Counted from the stretch's first letter, positions 50,519 to 59,782 are shown. The stretch: 64,000 nucleotides of DNA from Devosia nitrariae (GCF_030160115.1 NZ_BSNS01000007.1:359501-423500); one strand, 5' to 3'. Numbers and translations are program-made. The notes: generated by a model from the sequence alone, not told the origin.

Positions 50519-51406
50519 GTGAATAGAGAGCCGGATTGGGCGCTGTGGCGCAGCTTCGCCGCCGTGGTGAGCGAGGGCTCGCTCTCGGCTGCTGCCCGCA
50601 AGCTCGGCCTTTCGCAGCCGACCGTCGGGCGGCATATCGAGGCGCTGGAGGCAACGCTGGGCGTGACGCTCTTCGAGCGCACGCTCTCCGGCCTCAAGGC
50701 CAACGAGACGGCACTGAGGCTCTACGAGCCGGTCGAGACGGCCGAACGCGCGCTTGCCGAAGCGGCGATCCGCGCCGAGGGCGCCCAGCCGGACCCGGGC
50801 GGCACGGTGCGCATCACCGCCTCGACCATGGTCTCCAACTATGTGCTGCCGCAGATGCTCAAGCCTATCCGCGAGGCCTATCCCGCCATCGCTCTCGAGA
50901 TCGTGCCCTCCGACTCAGCCGAAAACCTCCTGCTGCGCGAGGCCGACATCGCCATCCGCATGTTCCGCCCAACCCAGCTCGAACTGGTGACCAGAAAGCT
51001 TGGCGAGGTCCCCATCGTCTGCTGCGCCCATGAAAGCTATCTGCAGCGGCATGGCACGCCGAGCGAGGTTGCCGAATTGGCCGCCCACGACCTCATCGGG
51101 CTCGACCGCTCCGACCTCATCATCCGCATCGCGCGCGAGAAAGGTTACGACCTCAAGCGCGAGCACTTCCGCCTGCGCTCGGACAGCCAGACGCATCTGT
51201 GGGAACTGATCCGCGCAGGCCTAGGCATCGGCTTCGGCCAGGCGCAGCTGGTGCGGGCGACGCCCGGCATGCGCGCGCTGCTGCCGCAAATGCAGGTGGC
51301 ACCGCTCGAGGTCTGGCTGACCAGCCACCGTGAGCTCGCCACCAGCCATCGGATACGGGCGATCTACGATGCGCTGGCCGAGGCGCTGACGGGATATATC
51401 GGATAG
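50519..51406 (+). CDS. LysR family transcriptional regulator
   Basis: A 295-residue LysR-type regulator with DWALWRSFAAVVSEGSLSAAARKLGLSQPTVGRHIEALEATLGVTLFERTLSGL as the winged helix and an effector domain (TVRITASTMVSNYVLPQMLKPIREAYPAIALEI). The GTG at 50519 starts MNREPDW. It diverges from the epimerase-like gene across 88 bases and probably controls it. The effector is unknown. Confidence 0.93.
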   Translation: MNREPDWALWRSFAAVVSEGSLSAAARKLGLSQPTVGRHIEALEATLGVTLFERTLSGLKANETALRLYEPVETAERALAEAAIRAEGAQPDPGGTVRITASTMVSNYVLPQMLKPIREAYPAIALEIVPSDSAENLLLREADIAIRMFRPTQLELVTRKLGEVPIVCCAHESYLQRHGTPSEVAELAAHDLIGLDRSDLIIRIAREKGYDLKREHFRLRSDSQTHLWELIRAGLGIGFGQAQLVRATPGMRALLPQMQVAPLEVWLTSHRELATSHRIRAIYDALAEALTGYIG

Positions 51407-51596
51407 TCGAAGCCTACGCTTCGCCTCCCCCTTGCGGGAGACGTTATGAGGGGGATAGCTTGATCGGGCGTGGCGCCGGTCCAATGCTTTGCAGCGTTGT
51501 GATAAATTCGCATGACGGTCGCAACGGGCGGAAACGAGCCTGCGGTCAGCACCTATGAGGGCGTGTGGACCGCAAGCGCAGGGAGGCAGGTCATCC

Positions 51597-51794
51597 ATGG
51601 AATACGCCATCAACTTCGCCATCGCCATCGCCCTGATCTTCGTGGTCGGCGTCCTGGGCCTCGGCCTCTGGAACATGATCAAGGGTGGGCCGGGCAACAC
51701 CAGCCAAAAGCTGATGCGCCTGCGCGTCATCGGCCAGGCGGTGGCCATCGTGCTGCTTTTGGGCGCCCTCTTCCTCTTCGGACGGCCGGGATAG
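51597..51794 (+). CDS. Twin-transmembrane HIG1-domain protein
   Basis: A 65-residue protein with two membrane helices (residues 4-26 and about 47-62) joined by KGGPGNTSQKLMRLRV. This is the short bacterial HIG1 form, which in mitochondria associates with respiratory complexes; the bacterial role is unclear. The ATG follows GGGAGGCAGG. The cobalamin adenosyltransferase gene starts three bases after its stop, so the two are in one operon. Confidence 0.87.
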   Translation: MEYAINFAIAIALIFVVGVLGLGLWNMIKGGPGNTSQKLMRLRVIGQAVAIVLLLGALFLFGRPG

Positions 51795-51796
51795 CG

Positions 51797-52387
51797 ATGG
51801 TCAAGCTCAACAAGATCTACACCAGAACCGGCGACGATGGCACGACCGGCCTCGTGCGCGGGCCCCGGCGCGAGAAGTTTGACCTGCGGGTCGAGGCCTA
51901 TGGCACGGTCGACGAGGCCAATGCCTTCATCGGGCAGGCGCGGCTGTCTACGGGCGGCATGCCGAGGATCGACAGGATCCTGGCGCGCATCCAGAACGAT
52001 CTCTTCGACCTCGGATCCGATCTCGCCACTCCGGGCGAGGACCCTCCGGACGGCGCCAAGTCCCTGCGCGTGACGCAGGCACAGACCAAATGGCTCGAGC
52101 GCGAGATCGACCACGCCAACGAAAAGCTCGCGCCGCTGAAGAGCTTCGTCCTGCCCGGCGGCAGCGCACTGGCCATCGCCTGCCACATCGCGCGAACGGT
52201 CGTGCGCCGCGCCGAACGCATCACCGTGGAACTGACGAGCGTCGAGCCGGACGTCAACACAGAGGTGATCGTCTATCTCAACCGGCTCTCGGACCTGTTG
52301 TTCGTGCTCGCCCGCCTTGCCAACGCCAATGGCGAGAAGGACGTGCTCTGGGTGCCGGGCAGTTTCACCCAGTCCAATGGCGACTGA
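51797..52387 (+). CDS. pduO: ATP:cob(I)alamin adenosyltransferase (PduO type)
   Basis: A 196-residue trimeric adenosyltransferase: KIYTRTGDDGTTGLVRGPR (ATP-binding N-terminus), VEAYGTVDEANAFIGQAR, RIQNDLFDLGSDLATP, FVLPGGSALAIACHIARTVVRRAER (conserved Arg/Glu) and YLNRLSDLLFVLARLAN. It makes adenosylcobalamin. It follows the HIG1 gene by three bases. No cobalamin riboswitch was recognised upstream. The 3' side carries the type 2 palindromic repeat. Confidence 0.95.
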   Translation: MVKLNKIYTRTGDDGTTGLVRGPRREKFDLRVEAYGTVDEANAFIGQARLSTGGMPRIDRILARIQNDLFDLGSDLATPGEDPPDGAKSLRVTQAQTKWLEREIDHANEKLAPLKSFVLPGGSALAIACHIARTVVRRAERITVELTSVEPDVNTEVIVYLNRLSDLLFVLARLANANGEKDVLWVPGSFTQSNGD

Positions 52388-52389
52388 AG

Positions 52390-52490
52390 CGGGCTGTGAA
52401 AAAGTGGGAATCAGGTTTTCGCGGGAAGTCCCGCGGCAACAAAGAACCAAAGTGCACGATTTGACTCTGTCAAATCGCATTGCGCTCTAG
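52390..52490. repeat. Modular palindromic repeat, type 2, copy C
   Basis: GAAAAAGTGGGAATCAGGTTTTCGC (first hairpin, without the GGACTTGATCC insert), CGGGAAGTCCCGCGGCAACAAAG, then GATTTGACTCTGTCAAATC as a second hairpin and a closing GCGCTCTAG. Copies D and E share these modules. It lies between the cobalamin adenosyltransferase and rhomboid genes. Confidence 0.82.
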
Positions 52491-52502
52491 GGCGGAACCG
52501 TA

Positions 52503-53186
52503 ATGTTCCTGCCGCTGCACGACAGAAACCCTATCCGCCACGTCAAATTCCCCTATGTCACCTACGCCCTCATGGCGGTGACGACACTCGTCTTTCTCGT
52601 CCAGTGGCTGCTGCCCCCTCAAGCCTTCGACGAGGCAACCATCTATTTCGGCATGATCCCCATCGTCGTGCGCGACGTCTACCCGCAGCCCCTGCCCTGG
52701 CTGCCGGATTGGGCAACGCTCATAACCTACGCGTTCCTCCACGCCGACTGGATGCATCTCCTGACCAACATGCTGTTCCTGTGGATCTTCGGCGATAATA
52801 TCGAAGACGCCATGGGGCATCTGCGGTTCCTCTTCTTCTACCTCGCCTGTGCAGTCATCGCCGCCCTCGCCCACCTCACCTTCAACCTCGATGCCAACGG
52901 GCCGCTGATCGGCGCCTCGGGAGCGGTGGCCGGGGTGATGGGCGCCTATGTGCTTCTCTATCCGCACGCACGCGTGTTCGTGCTCGCCCGCATAATCATC
53001 CCCATCCCGCTGCCGGTGCCGGCGTTCTGGATGCTGGGCTTCTGGATATTGACCCAGCTCTTCTATCTCTTTGCCGCGCCCGATGCGCCGGTCGCCTGGT
53101 GGGCGCATCTGGGTGGCTTTGCCGGCGGCGTGGCGCTGGCGCTGGCCTTGAAGCGCCGGGAAGTCGTTCTGCTCGGCGGGCGCTAG
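52503..53186 (+). CDS. Rhomboid family intramembrane serine protease
   Basis: A 227-residue membrane protein with six helices. FLHADWMHLLTNMLFLWIFGDNIEDAMG is the L1/helix-2 region, GASGAVAGVMGAY has the catalytic Ser near residue 141, and WWAHLGGFAGG has the catalytic His near residue 202. Rhomboids cleave helices within membranes. It starts directly after repeat C and is followed by two small YjfB-like genes. Confidence 0.92.
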   Translation: MFLPLHDRNPIRHVKFPYVTYALMAVTTLVFLVQWLLPPQAFDEATIYFGMIPIVVRDVYPQPLPWLPDWATLITYAFLHADWMHLLTNMLFLWIFGDNIEDAMGHLRFLFFYLACAVIAALAHLTFNLDANGPLIGASGAVAGVMGAYVLLYPHARVFVLARIIIPIPLPVPAFWMLGFWILTQLFYLFAAPDAPVAWWAHLGGFAGGVALALALKRREVVLLGGR

Positions 53187-53261
53187 AGCGAGCACCCGGC
53201 AACTCTTCGTTTACACTGAGGGTCTAGGCTCCACGGCGTATTGCAACCGCCTCGGTGCGCC

Positions 53262-53444
53262 ATGAACACGGATCTTGCAGCCCAGCTCGTTGCCGCGCAA
53301 ACCGCCTCCACACACCACGCGGCCCAGATCGCCATGGTCAAGAAGGCCCACGAGATGGAGATGAACGTCGTCACCATGCTCGAAGCCGCGGTCAAAGCAC
53401 CGGCACCCGCCGGCCAGGGACTGGCGGTCGACAAGCAGGCGTGA
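53262..53444 (+). CDS. YjfB-like putative motility microprotein 1
   Basis: A 60-residue helical protein: MNTDLAAQLVAAQTASTHHA, AQIAMVKKAHEMEMNVVTMLEA and a tail GQGLAVDKQA. Length, helical core and the VDxA-like tail resemble the YjfB family of about 60 residues, named putative motility proteins; the function is not established. A second such gene starts four bases after its stop and ends in nearly the same tail (AIAVDKTA), so they look like a tandem pair in one operon. The ribosome binding site is weak. Confidence 0.7.
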   Translation: MNTDLAAQLVAAQTASTHHAAQIAMVKKAHEMEMNVVTMLEAAVKAPAPAGQGLAVDKQA

Positions 53445-53448
53445 CGCC

Positions 53449-53643
53449 ATGAGCGCCAGCACAAACCTCGACCTCGGTGTCCACCGTATCGCCAGCCAGG
53501 AAGCCGTTTCAGTAGAGACGCGCCTCGCGCTGATCGCTCTGCGCCGTGGCCAGGTGCAAAATTCAATCATGGATCGGCTGGCGCACGCCGCCAATACCGA
53601 CCCCCCAGCCAGCACCGCCATTGCCGTCGACAAGACGGCTTGA
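53449..53643 (+). CDS. YjfB-like putative motility microprotein 2
   Basis: A 64-residue protein: MSASTNLDLGVHRIASQEAV, SVETRLALIALRRGQVQNSI, MDRLAHAANTDPPAS and the tail TAIAVDKTA. The helical middle with a Gln-x-x-x-Met core and the VDKxA end parallel the preceding gene, though overall identity between the two is low. No signal peptide or Cys. It ends 30 bases before palindromic repeat B. Confidence 0.6.
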   Translation: MSASTNLDLGVHRIASQEAVSVETRLALIALRRGQVQNSIMDRLAHAANTDPPASTAIAVDKTA

Positions 53644-53672
53644 CCGGCCGGGGCTCGCGGCTGAAGAACCTG

Positions 53673-53780
53673 CTAGAGCGTTTTCAGCAAAAGTGGATAC
53701 CACTTTTGCGGTTCGAAAACGCGCCAATTCAATAAGTTAGAGCTCCCGTTCCGATTCAGTCGGAACGGGAAGTGCTCTAG
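53673..53780. repeat. Modular palindromic repeat, type 1, copy B
   Basis: The complete element, flanked by CTAGAGC (53673-53679) and GCTCTAG (53774-53780). Inside are GCGTTTTCAGCAAAAGTGG...CCACTTTTGCGGTTCGAAAACGC and CCCGTTCCGATTCAGTCGGAACGG. It overlaps the end of tlpA by four bases. Confidence 0.9.
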
Positions 53781-54436
53781 AGTCCGATCAGCGCCTCGAC
53801 CACCGCCTCGCCGTCGGGCGTCGCCCATTCGGCTGGACCCGGCAGCACGGCGAGTTCGCAGCCCATCTCATCGAGCAGGAGCGTCACCGGCAGGCCGATG
53901 GCGACGGCGTCGGTCTTGAGGCGCTCGAAGGCGGCAAAGGTGTTGTCCGCATAGAGCGGCAGGTTTTGGTAGGCGCCTTCGGCCAGGAACTCCTGGGCCT
54001 TGGTCAGACCGCCCTCGCCCATGTCGAGATTGATCGGCAGGACCATGAAGGTGTCCGAGTTGTACTTGCCGGCAATGGCATCGAGCGCCGGCATCTCCTC
54101 GCGGCAGGGCACGCACCAGCTCGCCCAGAAATTGACGAGCAGGCGCTTGCCCGAGAACGCTGAGATCGAGGTGTCGGTGCCGTCGGCCTTCTTGAAGGTC
54201 AGGCTCCTGTAGCCGCGCCCCTCGCCGGTACCGAGAAGGGCAGCAAGTTCGCCGACCGCCGCCGCGTCAAGCTTGCCGGCGGCCTCCGTCTGCACCGGGC
54301 ATTCGCGCGCCGAGGGCGCGGCATTGCTTAGGAATACCCAGACCGATATACCAACCGCGACAATGGCGAGCCCCAAGGTCAGGATCAGCCGCGGCAGCGG
54401 CGATTTTTCCTGGGTGCGCGCGTTGCTTTCGGTCAC
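53777..54436 (-). CDS. tlpA: Thiol:disulfide interchange protein TlpA
   Basis: A 219-residue protein with an N-terminal membrane anchor ([20 protein letters not shown], residues 17-36) and a periplasmic thioredoxin domain. The active site is [17 protein letters not shown] with WCVPC near residue 113, and the cis-Pro is in [10 protein letters not shown]. TlpA reduces periplasmic targets such as cytochrome oxidase maturation factors. The GTG at 54436 has GGAG at a suitable distance. It diverges from argH with only 24 bases between starts, a neighbourhood common in Hyphomicrobiales. Confidence 0.92.
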   Translation of the reverse strand: MTESNARTQEKSPLPRLILTLGLAIVAVGISVWVFLSNAAPSARECPVQTEAAGKLDAAAVGELAALLGTGEGRGYRSLTFKKADGTDTSISAFSGKRLLVNFWASWCVPCREEMPALDAIAGKYNSDTFMVLPINLDMGEGGLTKAQEFLAEGAYQNLPLYADNTFAAFERLKTDAVAIGLPVTLLLDEMGCELAVLPGPAEWATPDGEAVVEALIGL

Positions 54437-54460
54437 TCTTTCAACTCCGGGACGCCTTTT

Positions 54461-55909
54461 ATGAGCAATCGCATGTGGGGCGGCAGGTTCTCCTCCGGCC
54501 CCGACGCCGTCATGGAAGAGATCAATGCCTCGATCGGCTTCGACAAGCGCCTCTACCGCCAGGACATTGCCGGCTCGATCGCGCATGCCAGAATGCTCGC
54601 CGAGACCGGGATCCTCACCCAAAACGACCGCGATGCTATCGTTGCCGGTCTAGCCGAGGTAGAGGCTGAAATCGAGGCAGGAACGTTCACGTTCTCGCGC
54701 GCGCTCGAGGACATCCACATGAATGTGGAGGCGCGGCTGAAGGAAAAGATCGGCGAAGCCGCTGGCCGGCTCCACACGGCCCGCTCGCGCAACGACCAGG
54801 TGGCGACCGACTTCCGCCTCTATGTGCGCGACTGCATCGACATGCTGGTGGCCCAGATCAGGACGCTGCAGGCAAAGCTCATCGAGCGAGCCGAGGACGA
54901 GGCCGAGACCATCATGCCCGGCTTCACCCACCTGCAGAGCGCCCAACCGGTGACTTTCGGCCATCACCTGCTCGCCTATGTCGAAATGCTCGGGCGCGAC
55001 GTCGGCAGACTGGAGGACGCAAGAAAGCGCCTCAACGAGAGCCCGCTGGGTTCGGCTGCCCTTGCTGGCACTCCCTATCCCATCGATCGCGACATGACGG
55101 CCAGGGCCCTGGGGTTCGACCGGCCGACCGCCAATTCGCTTGATGCCGTCTCGGACCGCGACTTCGTGCTTGAAACGCTCACGGCCGCCAGCATCTGCGC
55201 CATGCACCTGTCGCGCTTTGCCGAGGAACTGGTGGTCTGGTCCTCGGCCCAGTTCGCTTTCGTGCGGCTCTCGGACAAGTTCACCACCGGCTCCTCGATC
55301 ATGCCGCAAAAGCGTAATCCCGACGCCGCCGAACTGATCCGAGCCAAGGTCGGCCGCATCATGGGTGCACTGACCAGCCTTCTCGTCGTCATGAAGGGCC
55401 TGCCGCTCGCCTATTCCAAGGACATGCAGGAGGATAAGGAAGTCGCCTTCGACGCCCTCGATGCGCTCTCGCTGTCGCTTGCTGCCATGACCGGCATGGT
55501 TGGCGATCTGACGGTCAACCGCGAGGCGATGCGGGCTGCCGCCAGCGCCGGCTTCTCGACGGCGACGGACGTTGCCGACTGGCTGGTACGCCAGGCTGGC
55601 ATCCCGTTTCGCGACGCGCACCACATTACCGGGCAGATCGTGGCGCTGGCCGAGCAGAAGGGTTGCGGGCTCGAAGGACTGACCATCGAGGACTTCAAGT
55701 TCATCGACCAGCGCATCGACAGCCGCATCCATAAAGTGGTGACGGTCGAAGCTTCCGTTGCCGCGCGCTCGAGCTATGGCGGCACCGCGCCCGCCAATGT
55801 CCTGGCGCAGGCGGCACGCTGGAAGGAAATCCTCACCGGCAAGAAGGTCGAGCCGCGCGCCTTGACGGGCAGGAGCGGCCACGGGCATGGTGACGGCGGG
55901 GTTGAGTGA
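54461..55909 (+). CDS. argH: Argininosuccinate lyase
   Basis: A 482-residue enzyme of the fumarase/aspartase superfamily: [56 protein letters not shown] and the signature [16 protein letters not shown] with the catalytic Ser of the flexible loop. It cleaves argininosuccinate to arginine and fumarate, the last step of arginine synthesis. The ATG is preceded by ACGCCTTTT without a strong ribosome binding site. It is divergent from tlpA; the ChaC gene follows. Confidence 0.97.
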   Translation: MSNRMWGGRFSSGPDAVMEEINASIGFDKRLYRQDIAGSIAHARMLAETGILTQNDRDAIVAGLAEVEAEIEAGTFTFSRALEDIHMNVEARLKEKIGEAAGRLHTARSRNDQVATDFRLYVRDCIDMLVAQIRTLQAKLIERAEDEAETIMPGFTHLQSAQPVTFGHHLLAYVEMLGRDVGRLEDARKRLNESPLGSAALAGTPYPIDRDMTARALGFDRPTANSLDAVSDRDFVLETLTAASICAMHLSRFAEELVVWSSAQFAFVRLSDKFTTGSSIMPQKRNPDAAELIRAKVGRIMGALTSLLVVMKGLPLAYSKDMQEDKEVAFDALDALSLSLAAMTGMVGDLTVNREAMRAAASAGFSTATDVADWLVRQAGIPFRDAHHITGQIVALAEQKGCGLEGLTIEDFKFIDQRIDSRIHKVVTVEASVAARSSYGGTAPANVLAQAARWKEILTGKKVEPRALTGRSGHGHGDGGVE

Positions 55910-55924
55910 CGCGACAGGGGAACC

Positions 55925-56638
55925 ATGCCCAAGCGCCGTCCGCTGCGATTGACCCAAAGGCACGTCGCCTTCGTCCAGCCGCAGATCATCGACGAGGAGA
56001 TGCCCGACCCGCAGCCGGGCTATGAGCGCGCAACGCTCGATGATCACCTGGCGACCTGGGCCCGGCTCGCCGCCCAGGAACCAGACCTGGCCGACGTCTG
56101 GATCTTCGCCTACGGTTCGCTGATCTGGAAACCGGCTTGCGAAGTCACAGACATCGAGGTGGGGCTGCTGCGCGGCTGGCACCGCGCCTTCTGCCTCGGC
56201 TGGAATACCCGCTGGCGCGGCAGCGAGGAGAACCCCGGCCTGATGCTGGCCCTCGACCGGGGCGGCGCCTGCAAGGGTGTGCTCTACCGCCTGCCGTCGG
56301 AGACACTCGAGGAGAATATCGTCAAACTCTTCGAGCGCGAGATGGCCTGGAAGCCCTCGGCCTTCCCGCCGCGCTGGGTGAACGTGGCCGCCAGCCATGG
56401 CAACGTGCGGGCCATGACCTTCTGCGTCAATCGCAATTCAGGCCGGTACGTGACCGGCCTCACGCCCCATGAAGTCGCCGCCGTGCTCGCCAAAGCCGCT
56501 GGCTCGCGCGGCTCGATGGCTGAATATCTCTACGCCACCGTCAGCCACCTCGAGGAACTGGGCCTGCACGACACCCATCTCTGGGAGCTGCAGGAGTTGG
56601 TGGCCGAGCACATTGAAGCCGTTTATGGCAGCGATTGA
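55925..56638 (+). CDS. ChaC-type gamma-glutamylcyclotransferase
   Basis: A 237-residue protein. WIFAYGSLIWKPACEV is the YGSL substrate-binding loop, GWHRAFCLGW follows, GGACKGVLYRLP the next strand, and LFEREMAWKPSAFPPRWVNV holds the catalytic Glu. ChaC enzymes degrade glutathione to 5-oxoproline and Cys-Gly. It starts 15 bases after argH, in one operon with it, and precedes lysA. Confidence 0.92.
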   Translation: MPKRRPLRLTQRHVAFVQPQIIDEEMPDPQPGYERATLDDHLATWARLAAQEPDLADVWIFAYGSLIWKPACEVTDIEVGLLRGWHRAFCLGWNTRWRGSEENPGLMLALDRGGACKGVLYRLPSETLEENIVKLFEREMAWKPSAFPPRWVNVAASHGNVRAMTFCVNRNSGRYVTGLTPHEVAAVLAKAAGSRGSMAEYLYATVSHLEELGLHDTHLWELQELVAEHIEAVYGSD

Positions 56639-56777
56639 ACTGATTGGCTTTCGTTTTCGCCGGGGGTGATTTAGGACCGTCGGCAGATCGGTGCTGGAGC
56701 ACCCCGCATCCGCCTGAAGACGAGACGGCCGAGGGGTCCGAATCGCCAGCGCAAACCGATCTCGACAGGAGACACCC

Positions 56778-58040
56778 TTGGTCCACCACTTTACCCGCCG
56801 CGACGGCGTCCTCTACGCCGAGGGTATCGACCTCAACCAGTTGGCCGAGGCGGTCGGCACGCCCTTCTACGTCTATTCGGCGGCAACGCTGCGCCGGCAC
56901 GTGCGGGTGGTCAAGGACGCGTTCGAAGGGATCCCGACGCTCCTCGCCTACGCCATGAAGGCCAATTCCAACCAGGCGGTCTTGAGGCTCATGGCCAATG
57001 AGGGCGCGGGCGCCGACGTCGTCTCGCTCGGGGAGCTCGAGCGGGCGCTCGCCGCCGGTATCGCGCCCGAGATGATCGTCTTTTCCGGCGTCGCCAAGAC
57101 AGCAGCCGAAATGCGCCGGGGCCTCGAGGCGGGCATTGCCTGCTTCAATGTCGAGAGCGAGCCCGAGATCGAGCGCCTGTCGGCAACCGCCACCAACATG
57201 GGGCTGACCGCGCGTGTCTCGGTCCGCATCAATCCGGACGTCGATGCGCGCACCCACGCCAAGATCTCGACCGGCAAGGCGCAGAACAAGTTCGGCATCC
57301 CCTACCAGCGCGCCCGCGAAGTCTATCGGCGCATCGCCGAGCTGCCCAATGTGGAGGCGGTTGGCGTCGACATGCATATCGGCAGCCAGATCACCGACCT
57401 CGAGCCCTTCGGCAACGCCTTCCAATTGATGGCCGAGCTTGTAAAGGACCTCAGGGCCGACGGGCACCATATCGAGCATGTCGATGTCGGCGGCGGGCTC
57501 GGCATTCCCTACGACCACGACCAGGAGGCGCCACCCCACCCGCAGGCCTATGCCGCCATGGTGCGCGATAAGGTCGGACAGCTGGATTGCAAGCTCGTCA
57601 TCGAGCCGGGGCGCCTCATCGTCGGCAATGCCGGTGTGCTGGTGACGCGGGTTGAATACGTCAAGCGCGGCGCGAGCAATTTCGTCATCGTCGATGCGGC
57701 CATGAACGATCTCATCCGCCCGACCCTCTATGAGGCGCATCACGACATCGAGCCGGTCAACCCCTCCAACCTGCCGCCGCTCACCGCCGACATCGTCGGC
57801 CCGGTCTGCGAGACCGGCGACTATCTGGCCAGGGGCCGCACCATCGCCGGGGTGGAGGAAGGCGACCTGCTGGCGGTGATGAGCGCGGGCGCCTATGGCG
57901 CGGTGATGGCCTCGACCTATAATTCGCGCCTGTTAGTGCCCGAGGTGCTGGTCGACGGCGGCCGCTACCACGTCATCCGGCCGAGAAAGAGCATCGAGGA
58001 GCTGATTGCTCTCGACAGCGTGCCAGAGTGGCTGGGCTAG
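56778..58040 (+). CDS. lysA: Diaminopimelate decarboxylase
   Basis: A 420-residue PLP enzyme: FYVYSAATLRRHV, LLAYAMKANSNQAVLRLM (PLP Lys), GADVVSLGELERAL, ISTGKAQNKFGIP, VGVDMHIGSQITDL, HVDVGGGLGIPYDHD, IEPGRLIVGNAG and the closing GPVCETGDYLARGR (Cys-Glu at the dimer active site). It makes lysine from meso-diaminopimelate. The start is TTG at 56778, with AGGAGA five bases upstream. It is in line with argH and chaC. Confidence 0.97.
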   Translation: MVHHFTRRDGVLYAEGIDLNQLAEAVGTPFYVYSAATLRRHVRVVKDAFEGIPTLLAYAMKANSNQAVLRLMANEGAGADVVSLGELERALAAGIAPEMIVFSGVAKTAAEMRRGLEAGIACFNVESEPEIERLSATATNMGLTARVSVRINPDVDARTHAKISTGKAQNKFGIPYQRAREVYRRIAELPNVEAVGVDMHIGSQITDLEPFGNAFQLMAELVKDLRADGHHIEHVDVGGGLGIPYDHDQEAPPHPQAYAAMVRDKVGQLDCKLVIEPGRLIVGNAGVLVTRVEYVKRGASNFVIVDAAMNDLIRPTLYEAHHDIEPVNPSNLPPLTADIVGPVCETGDYLARGRTIAGVEEGDLLAVMSAGAYGAVMASTYNSRLLVPEVLVDGGRYHVIRPRKSIEELIALDSVPEWLG

Positions 58041-58067
58041 GGGTTCGCACGCACGAAAGGATGCAGC

Positions 58068-58583
58068 ATGAGCGCGGAATCGGTGCAGACGCAAACGCAC
58101 TGCGCGTGTGGCAAGGTCCGCATCGACTATCGCGGTGACCCGATCGCCAGTGTCATCTGCTATTGCGACGACTGTCAGGCGGGCGGCAGGCTGATCGAGG
58201 CGCTGCCACGTGCCCAACCCTGCCGCACCGAGGATGGCGGCACACCTCTGGTGCTCTTCCGGCGGGACCGGGTCGACTATGTTGCCGGCAGGGACCTGCT
58301 GCGCCCGATCAAGCTCAAGCCCGGTTCGCCAACCAAACGGAACGTTGCAAGCTGTTGCAACACCGCCATGCTCGTCGACTTCGATGGTGGTCCCTTCTGG
58401 GTCTCGGCTTTCGACTGCAGTTTTGCCGGCGGCGCACCGCCGCCCGAAATGAACGTCCAGACCCAATATCGCTCGGCGCCCGCTCCGGTCACCACAAGCA
58501 TCCCGAGCTACCGTCGCTATCCCGTCTCAATGATTGCGCGCCTGCTGGGGCCGTGGATACCGATGCTGCTGGGCCGTCCCTAG
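58068..58583 (+). CDS. GFA (Mss4-like) zinc-binding protein
   Basis: A 171-residue protein with the GFA fold pattern: THCACGKVRID (first Cys pair), VICYCDDCQAGGR (Cys-x-Cys-x2-Cys) and VASCCNTAM (later Cys pair) as zinc ligands. Despite the family name, most members have no proven glutathione-formaldehyde activity. It starts 28 bases after lysA. The C-terminal part (YRRYPVSMIARLLGPWIPMLLG) is hydrophobic. Confidence 0.85.
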   Translation: MSAESVQTQTHCACGKVRIDYRGDPIASVICYCDDCQAGGRLIEALPRAQPCRTEDGGTPLVLFRRDRVDYVAGRDLLRPIKLKPGSPTKRNVASCCNTAMLVDFDGGPFWVSAFDCSFAGGAPPPEMNVQTQYRSAPAPVTTSIPSYRRYPVSMIARLLGPWIPMLLGRP

Positions 58584-58671
58584 AACCGGATAGTTCCAGC
58601 GCAGGGTCTGCTGCCACACTCTGTCAGCACCCCTGGTAGAGGATTATGTTCGTCACATTGGGAGACCGATC

Positions 58672-59766
58672 ATGTCCGCGCCCGTCCTCACCCGGCGCCA
58701 GTTGAACCGCGCCACCCTCGCCCGGCAGATGCTGCTCGAGCGTGCCGATCGGCCGATCGCCGAGACCATCGCGTTCCTTCTCGGGCCGCAGGCGCAGATC
58801 AGCGAGGGGCCGTACCAGGCGCTGTGGAGCCGGCTCCGTGGCTTCCGCCATCAGGAGCTGACGCGGCTCATCGAAGACAAGACACTGCTGCGCGCCACCT
58901 CCATGCGTGGCACGCTGCATCTCCATACCGTTCCCGACATGGTCGGCATCAGGAAGCTCGTGCAGCCGGTGCTCGACCGCATGTGGCAAAGCAACTTCGC
59001 CAAGAGGTTCGGTGATGGTAATCGGCCGGCGGTGATCCGGGCGGGACGGCGCCTGCTCGACAAGGGACCGATGACTGCCAACGCATTACGCAAGGGGCTG
59101 GTGAAGCGCTTCCCCGAACCCGATCCGCTGTCGATGACAGTGCTGCTGCAGGTCAGCGATATCCTCGTGCAAATCCCGCCGACCCGCATCTGGGGCTCCG
59201 GTCACGCCCCGATCCTCACCCGCATCGGCAACTGGATCGAACCGCCCAAGCCCGCCATCACCCGGCGGGAGCTCGTGCTGCGTTATCTCGCCGCTTTCGG
59301 CCCCGCGAGCGTTGCCGACATGCAGACCTGGTGCGGACTGACCAAGCTCGACGCCGACTTTGCTGCGGTCCGCAACCAACTGATCACGTTCGCCGATGAA
59401 ACCGGCCGCACCCTCTACGACCTGCCCGATGCGCCACGCCCGCCTGCCGATACGGCTGCGCCGGTTCGGTTTCTCCCAGTCTACGACAACGTCATTCTCG
59501 GCTACGCCGACCGCTCGCGCATCATCGATGCCGCCGATGTCGGCCGGCTCTTGCAGGGCGAGACCAATCGCGGCTCGGTGCTGATCGACGGCATGGTCGG
59601 GGCGAGTTGGGGATTTTCCAGGACGAAGGCGGGCGCCACACTCGACATCCGCGTCGGCTCTCCCCTCGTCGGGCGCGACAAGGCTGCGTTGGAAGCAGAG
59701 GCCGAGGCGTTCGTCGGCTTCATGACTGACGGAAAGGGCGGTGAGATAAAGTACGCGCCGCAATAA
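58672..59766 (+). CDS. AlkZ-like winged-helix DNA glycosylase family protein (HTH_42)
   Basis: A 364-residue protein of the AlkZ/YcaQ superfamily (HTH_42). FLLGPQAQISEGPYQALWSRL carries a Gln-x-Gln motif at the position of the catalytic QxQ of AlkZ-type glycosylases; LRATSMRGTLHLHTVPDM, LLQVSDILVQIPPTRIWG and FLPVYDNVILGYADRSR are other family marks. AlkZ repairs bulky N-alkyl or crosslinked bases; members often protect against natural products. The substrate here is unknown. It is monocistronic in appearance, with convergent brnA downstream. Confidence 0.87.
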   Translation: MSAPVLTRRQLNRATLARQMLLERADRPIAETIAFLLGPQAQISEGPYQALWSRLRGFRHQELTRLIEDKTLLRATSMRGTLHLHTVPDMVGIRKLVQPVLDRMWQSNFAKRFGDGNRPAVIRAGRRLLDKGPMTANALRKGLVKRFPEPDPLSMTVLLQVSDILVQIPPTRIWGSGHAPILTRIGNWIEPPKPAITRRELVLRYLAAFGPASVADMQTWCGLTKLDADFAAVRNQLITFADETGRTLYDLPDAPRPPADTAAPVRFLPVYDNVILGYADRSRIIDAADVGRLLQGETNRGSVLIDGMVGASWGFSRTKAGATLDIRVGSPLVGRDKAALEAEAEAFVGFMTDGKGGEIKYAPQ

Positions 59767-59782
59767 ACAGCGAGGCCGAAGG

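Noticed and set aside
51407-51796. Cobalamin riboswitch before the adenosyltransferase operon
   Set aside because: No B12-box-like conserved core was seen in the region; only short hairpins.
56640-56777. Possible remnant of a small lipoprotein gene between chaC and lysA
   Set aside because: Fragments such as LAFVFAGG and GRSVLEHPASA in different frames recall the LptM-type lipoprotein found near lysA in relatives, but no Cys lipobox or continuous frame is present; too weak to call.
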